From Roridomyces roridus (lineage: Eukaryota > Basidiomycota > Agaricomycetes > Agaricales > Mycenaceae): a stretch of 64,000 nucleotides of DNA. Both the position numbers and the translations under genes were made by a program. The DNA lies in NCBI GenBank assembly GCA_029378245.1, contig JARKIF010000054.1, forward strand, positions 225,258 to 289,257, in the 5' to 3' direction. Below are positions 59,781 to 64,000 of the stretch, piece by piece. The notes beneath the pieces are model-generated. The model was not told where the DNA came from, made no database searches, and saw only the letters and a list, made by a program, of their open reading frames with translations. Position 1 is the first letter of the stretch. Each line of letters starts with the position of its first letter.

Positions 59781-61445
59781 TTAATGCTTCCCCCACGCTC
59801 CAGGTACATGCTCCGACCCAGCCTCGTACTGTGGCGGACTATCATCCTCCGCATTCACCACCTGCAACGACTGTCGATGATTCCTCGGGCCCTTGGGCGT
59901 CGTCGTCGTCGTCGGCGTCGGCACCGAGCTCGAGGCATAGGGTGACTGCGGCTCTGGCTCATGTACAAAGTAACCTGCCGTTTCTAAAGGCGGAACCTGA
60001 TTCACGCCATACCCATTCGGCGTCTGTGGAGACTGCGGCGTGTATTGCGAATGCACTGGAGGAGTGTAATACGCCGACTGTGGCTGCGTCTCTGGCTCAT
60101 ATGGTCGTACTGAGAATACTCGCCCGCAGGATGTGACGCAGCAGAATGATATGATGTCCCACGAGCAAGGTGACCAGGAGGAACACCGAGGTAGGCACCG
60201 CCGGGGTTGATGTAAGGGTTGGAAGGCTCGCGGCCGATACCGTATTGTTGTTGTTGTTGTTGTGGAGGTGTGTATTGCTGAGGAGGAGGAGAGGTATGCG
60301 GGAGAGGTGGTATCGAGTTGTACTGCTGGTCAGGGTATGGGTTCTGGTTCTGTGGCTGCTGAGGTGCATTGTAGCTGTAAACCGATTGTGCGTATGTCGA
60401 AGGTTCGTATTGACGGTGGCCGGCTGGTGGGTACGCATTGGGGTCGTTGTAACGCGCAGCAGAAGGTCCCGCCGCAGTGTTGTTGTTGTAGTAAGGATCG
60501 GGTTGGGCCGCATTATTGTAGTATTGGTCTACAGCTCGCGATCCTAATGGCGCCTGCACGTAACCACCCGGTGTGTGCGGTTTATCGGCATAGACATTGG
60601 AGCCATCATCGTATGCGGTGGTGGTGAGCGGCACACTTTCGTGGAAAGCAGGCAAACCGCCCTCGGAAGCCTTTTGGCGCGCCTTGCGGTCTGCCTCTGC
60701 CTTGACAGCATCGAGGCGCAACTGGTCGTGGACAGCGACGTCCCCTGGAGGGGGCGGGGCCTTTCGCCCGTCCCAGTCACCACGCTTCTGACGGTTGGAG
60801 ATACAGCAACGCCCGAGGGTGTAGAAACACCCGCTGAAGAACAGCAGTATCCATGCCGCGAGGGTAAGCCAGATGGCGTTCCCAATGGACGCTTTACCGA
60901 CAGCGTTGATACGGGACTTGGCGATGAAGAAGAATGCAAGGTCAAAGATGAAGGCGAGGAGGGTGACGACAGCAGCAAAACCTGATATACAGGTGCTGCA
61001 GTAGGTCATGGCCATCTCCCGGACGTGCGCCAACAACCCAAACAGGGCAGACCCCGCAGCCAGGGCGAGGCCAACGATGTGCAGCACCAGCACATACGTC
61101 AGCCATTTCACGACCACATTGGGTATTTGGATAAAGTCGCCCTCATTGCCGACGAGACTGTTGATGTCTAGTATAGAGTTAGAAATTAAGATAACATTGC
61201 TCTTGAGATGAACGCACCAAGTTCGTATCCTACTGAAGGTTTCGAGCAAGTCGTCCCACTCGGCAGCTCGAGACAATAACCCAACGTCCGAATGTAATCG
61301 TCCCCGAGACTCCATTGGAGCTTATGTCGGCCTTGAGGAAGAAAACGGACTTGAAGTACGGAACGCAAAAAGAGACGACAGCGAGGAGGCCGGTGGCGAT
61401 GGTGGTAAGAAGGAAGCCGGGCGTCGCTGGCCGTATGCAGGACAT
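59781..61445 (-). CDS. PalI/Rim9-like SUR7-family membrane protein, apparent frameshift near the C-terminus
   Basis: Plasma-membrane protein of the SUR7/PalI family, linked in fungi to ambient pH signalling. ATG 61445; first span 'FLLTTIATGLLAVVSFCVPY', then the extracellular segment 'FGTLGYCLELPSG' with the paired Cys typical of the family (via an intron 'GTTC'), and three more spans: 'WLTYVLVLHIVGLALAAGSA', 'ISGFAAVVTLLAFIFDLAFF' and 'AIWLTLAAWILLFFSGCFYT'. A long Tyr/Gln/Pro/Asn-rich tail follows. Near 60086-60100 the frame must change by one base to reach the more plausible tail 'QYTPQSPQTPNGYGVNQVPP' and 'DSPPQYEAGSE' ending at 59781; the unshifted frame ends at 60002. The tail contains PPxY-type motifs. 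Confidence 0.78.
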
Positions 61446-61716
61446 GGTTTAGATGCAATCCCTGGACGGGTTCGCGCGTGAAGAGATGAGAGAGGTGAAA
61501 GAGCCAAGACTATGAGCTAGGCACCGCTTCACACTGCAATCGGTGGAGCGGAGGAAGTGTGTGACAAGGTGTGACAGCTGCACTGTATCCCATTTGGGTC
61601 AGGCCCCTATGATTCTTGAATTCTGGTGCCTTTTCACAGGAGGAACGAACGAGTAACGGATATCAAAATCATATAGTAGACCCCCGCATAGGTACCGCTA
61701 TTGCGTCTATTTCCAC
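61446..61716. other. Spacer PalI/MAP
   Basis: The upstream region of the PalI-like gene and the 3' end of the aminopeptidase gene. Nothing else recognised. Confidence 0.35.
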
Positions 61717-62994
61717 TCATCTAGTCAGCACCTCCGCACCGTCCTCTATTATGAGGACCATATGCTCCGCTTGCGCACTGCGCGAACAATCCTATCCAGA
61801 ATCAGATTACTCCACCCTCGCTGAAACGAAATTCTTACTTCCGTAGACGCAGTCCATCCATCAGGGAATATGAAGCAGCTCGGACTCTTGCTCTCGATTA
61901 TCGCAGGCTACGAATTGCTCAGACAATGCACGAGAACGACATAAGTCCAGCTACCTCAATGGTAAAGCAATGACCTGGCATCATTCTCCCCGCTCCGTTG
62001 TTCACTACACGTTCGCATTAGTCGCCAGACGCCTCAAGAAGAAGAACGCAAAGCACAATTGTGGACTATCCAAGGCTCGCGATGGAACTCGGTGCCAATG
62101 CCATGGCCGTTAAAGTCTGGAGAGATGGAGAAGGACGTTGGGTCTATGAGGTCGTGGATGGCTTTGCCTATATCGCTGAACGGGCGCCCCGGAGCGCAGG
62201 CATCGATTCCAGCTTGCAAAGCCCTATTCGTCATCTCGACGAGTTCCTTTCCAGTGTCGTCCTAAATTCCCGAGAGTTTATCTTCCCGCTATGAACTGCA
62301 GGAAATCTTACCACATTGCCAACAAGAAAGGTCTGGGATGTGTCTCCGTGGTATCCATCGAGATACACGGTAATGTCGACGTTGACAATGTCCCCGTCCT
62401 CCAGCGGTCGGCTTGCATGGTCATTGAATGCTTCAAGCCCTCGGAAGAAGCTTACTCGTCAGGAATTCCATGCGATATGATGTTATTCACGCTTCCAAGG
62501 ATCAGCGCGTATCTCGCCTCGGAGAAATGAAGAATACCTTGTACAGCACGAGCGAGGGAAGCCAGAGTACAGAAGGGGCGACGGATAGGCCGAATGCCGT
62601 ATGATATATTCATGGACGGCGGCGTCAATTTCATCCGTAGTCACTTTGGCCTTGGACAGAATTAAAAGAGCAGCATGTTATCTTGCGCGTACGCACAGAC
62701 CTGCACCAAAGTCCCTGCAAACTCGCGAACGTCGCTGGCCAACCTTGCAGCAGCTCGAAGGCGTCTTTCCGCGTCGCTGCCTAGCGAAATGAGGCCCCCA
62801 GGATCTCGTGCCGTTGAAGGTCCGCCCGCGTAGTGAGGTTTGACGATATGGTCTGGAACAGTCCGGGGAGTAAAGTGTGAGACGCCGTAGACAAATGGCT
62901 CTTGAGGCAGAATCACGGAGTTGACGGAATAAGTTCCAAAAGCCCTCAGTCGAGATAGAAGCAAGGGTCGTCGTCGAAGTGAGAGGTAGAGCAT
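61717..62994 (-). CDS. Mitochondrial type I methionine aminopeptidase
   Basis: Removes the initiator Met from nascent proteins with a two-metal centre. ATG 62994 gives an Arg/Leu/Ser-rich presequence ([20 protein letters not shown]), which suggests mitochondria; then '[14 protein letters not shown]' and '[20 protein letters not shown]'. After introns: '[13 protein letters not shown]' (first His), '[20 protein letters not shown]' (two metal Asp, DVDIT-like block), '[12 protein letters not shown]', '[20 protein letters not shown]', '[16 protein letters not shown]' (metal His), '[12 protein letters not shown]' (Glu), 'DGWTASTE' and '[20 protein letters not shown]' (last Glu), stop TGA 61719-61717. 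All metal ligands expected for the family are present. About seven introns, intact. Confidence 0.9.
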
Positions 62995-63519
62995 GAAATG
63001 CAGAGAATATTTTGATGTGGCGGCCCGATTCAACCTTGATTCTAATCCACCATCTCTTCTCTCACCACCACGGCAAGAATCCTGGTTTCGCCTTCTCGTG
63101 ACGCTGGACTCCGCCCGCAGTCGATTATTACCGTACCCTGGCCCGTTTGAGTCGGGCCACGGCACTCGGGAACTGGCCCGACAAACGGGCCTCTGCCGCG
63201 GGCATCAGGATGACCTCGGTTCTCCCTCAAGCCATATCTGACCAGGCCCGACTCACACGGGCCAAAGGCGCACTGGAATGGCCCGACCAACGGGCCTCTG
63301 TCGTCAAAGAACTCCCGCTTATCTTTGCAGGCCCGTCTGAGTCGGGCCAAACGCTACCAACGCCCTTGTTACGCGCTCTATCTCACATGGATTGGATTTC
63401 ATTTTTAATTCGGGCGGGTCATGGAACGTTCTCCAGTCGATCAATTTAGACCCTTGTGCGATCGGCTTGAATCGTATAAAGCGCGTGCAGCGTTTCAAGT
63501 CGGTCCCCTCACAGACAAC
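62995..63519. other. Divergent spacer MAP/IDO
   Basis: The shared upstream region of the aminopeptidase (minus) and IDO (plus), containing the hairpin array at 63140-63348. No gene. Confidence 0.45.
63140..63348. repeat. Array of GGCCCG-N-CGGGCC hairpins
   Basis: Five short imperfect palindromes: GGCCCGTTTGAGTCGGGCC, GGCCCGACAAACGGGCC, GGCCCGACTCACACGGGCC, GGCCCGACCAACGGGCC and GGCCCGTCTGAGTCGGGCC. The first and last are near-identical, the second and fourth also. The whole stretch may be a small MITE or foldback element whose ends are the outer pair. No clear target duplication was found. Confidence 0.65.
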
Positions 63520-64000
63520 ATGACCATTGGCACCTTTTCCGTTCTCCATGACACGCGCCCCGAAGACACGAGCTTGCCCGCGTTCATGGTATCGACCACC
63601 CGTGGTTTCTTGCCACGTTCAGAGCCCATCGTCGCCCTTCCAAAGGAGTTTGACGTCCTCGAGTCCATCCTGGCTCGCATGCCCGTCAAGACCCTGGACG
63701 GCTCGCCCGGCCTCCTTGCGCAATTTACCCTAGGGGAAACGGTCTTGAAGGAGCTTCCAGATCTTACGTGGGCCATCGAGAAGTACGCCGACAATCTTCC
63801 TCTCCAGAACGCGCTCTACAGAGATTATGCCTTCCTGGCGTCGGCCTACCTCTTGGAGCCGTGCCATGAAAGGGTCCTCAAGGAGAGTCCTACGGGTTGG
63901 GCCGCCAGACGTTGCCGAAGAATATCTCTTTGCCCATCTCTCGTTGTGCTGAAATTACGTGTTCTTTCTTCAAGTCTTCTCGACTGATACACATGCAGCG
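63520..64000 (+). CDS. Indoleamine 2,3-dioxygenase, 5' part, with apparent frameshift
   Basis: A heme dioxygenase opening the indole ring of tryptophan, first step of the kynurenine pathway. ATG 63520: 'MTIGTFSVLHDTRP', then 'SLPAFMVSTTRGFLPRSEPI' and the helical N domain ending 'YRDYAFLASAYLLEPCHERV'. Directly after 'LKES' the family motif (YGLGRQTLPKNISLPI) is present but in the +1 frame, starting at 63891; one base appears missing near 63889. A splice donor follows near 63960. The catalytic heme region lies beyond the window. Homology is inferred from the N domain and this motif. Confidence 0.72.

Noticed and set aside
61930..61975. tRNA-like stretch (ctacctcaatggtaaagcaatgac)
   Set aside because: It is the antisense of the conserved aminopeptidase exon coding GHCFTIE; no cloverleaf.
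63140..63348. CRISPR-like repeat array
   Set aside because: Repeats are palindromic, irregularly spaced and in a eukaryotic promoter; spacers are not uniform.

Overview
The window looks like nuclear DNA of a filamentous basidiomycete, probably an Agaricomycete. Genes are densely packed on both strands and cut by many short GT-AG introns (about 40-70 bp). The conserved genes are fungal: Sho1 osmosensor, NoxA-type NADPH oxidase, PalI/Rim9-like membrane protein, Hel2/ZNF598, Nup188, mitochondrial methionine aminopeptidase and indoleamine dioxygenase. The large transposons encode a Tnp2-type transposase of the kind abundant in mushroom-forming fungi (Plavaka/CACTA). The genus cannot be read from the sequence.

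1-9.8 kb is a lineage-specific cluster of two interleaved paralogous families that I do not recognise. Family 1 (genes A, B, C, D, E) encodes roughly 250-270 aa proteins with an N-terminal helical segment, a central pair of membrane spans and a conserved C-terminal helix. Family 2 (F, G, H here and I at 39.3 kb) encodes roughly 320 aa soluble-looking helical proteins with one conserved phase-0 intron. Exon lengths are kept between paralogs, and two exon relics show repeated duplication and loss. D has no stop before E and may form a double-length fusion. F has a GC splice donor and a 1-base frameshift.

9.8-21 kb holds a Pro/Ser-rich protein gene, a small orphan gene with a decayed tandem copy, SHO1 (minus strand), and a SNF2 ATPase with an unusual N-terminal repeat array and a C-terminal zinc-binding region.

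21-39.1 kb is dominated by mobile DNA. An APH-family phosphotransferase gene is broken by a 372-bp hAT-like MITE with an exact 8-bp target duplication. Just upstream of its start codon sit two almost identical 7.7-kb Tnp2 transposons, head to head, making a 15.5-kb palindrome with a 31-bp spacer. Each copy has its own terminal repeats and a possible short target duplication, so the spacer can be read as host DNA of the phosphotransferase 5' leader. Each copy carries a transposase gene, a divergent accessory gene and a small coiled-coil gene. A third, 506-bp inverted-repeat element lies at 38.6-39.1 kb.

39.3-64 kb returns to ordinary genes: family 2 gene I, an alpha/beta hydrolase, a small secretory or membrane protein, a damaged mS45/Bot1p gene, NoxA, Hel2, a nitrilase pseudogene, Nup188, PalI, methionine aminopeptidase and the 5' part of IDO. 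Several of these carry apparent small indels or stop codons (mS45, nitrilase, PalI, IDO). Some are probably real decay (nitrilase), others may be sequence errors, and the two cannot be separated from one sequence.
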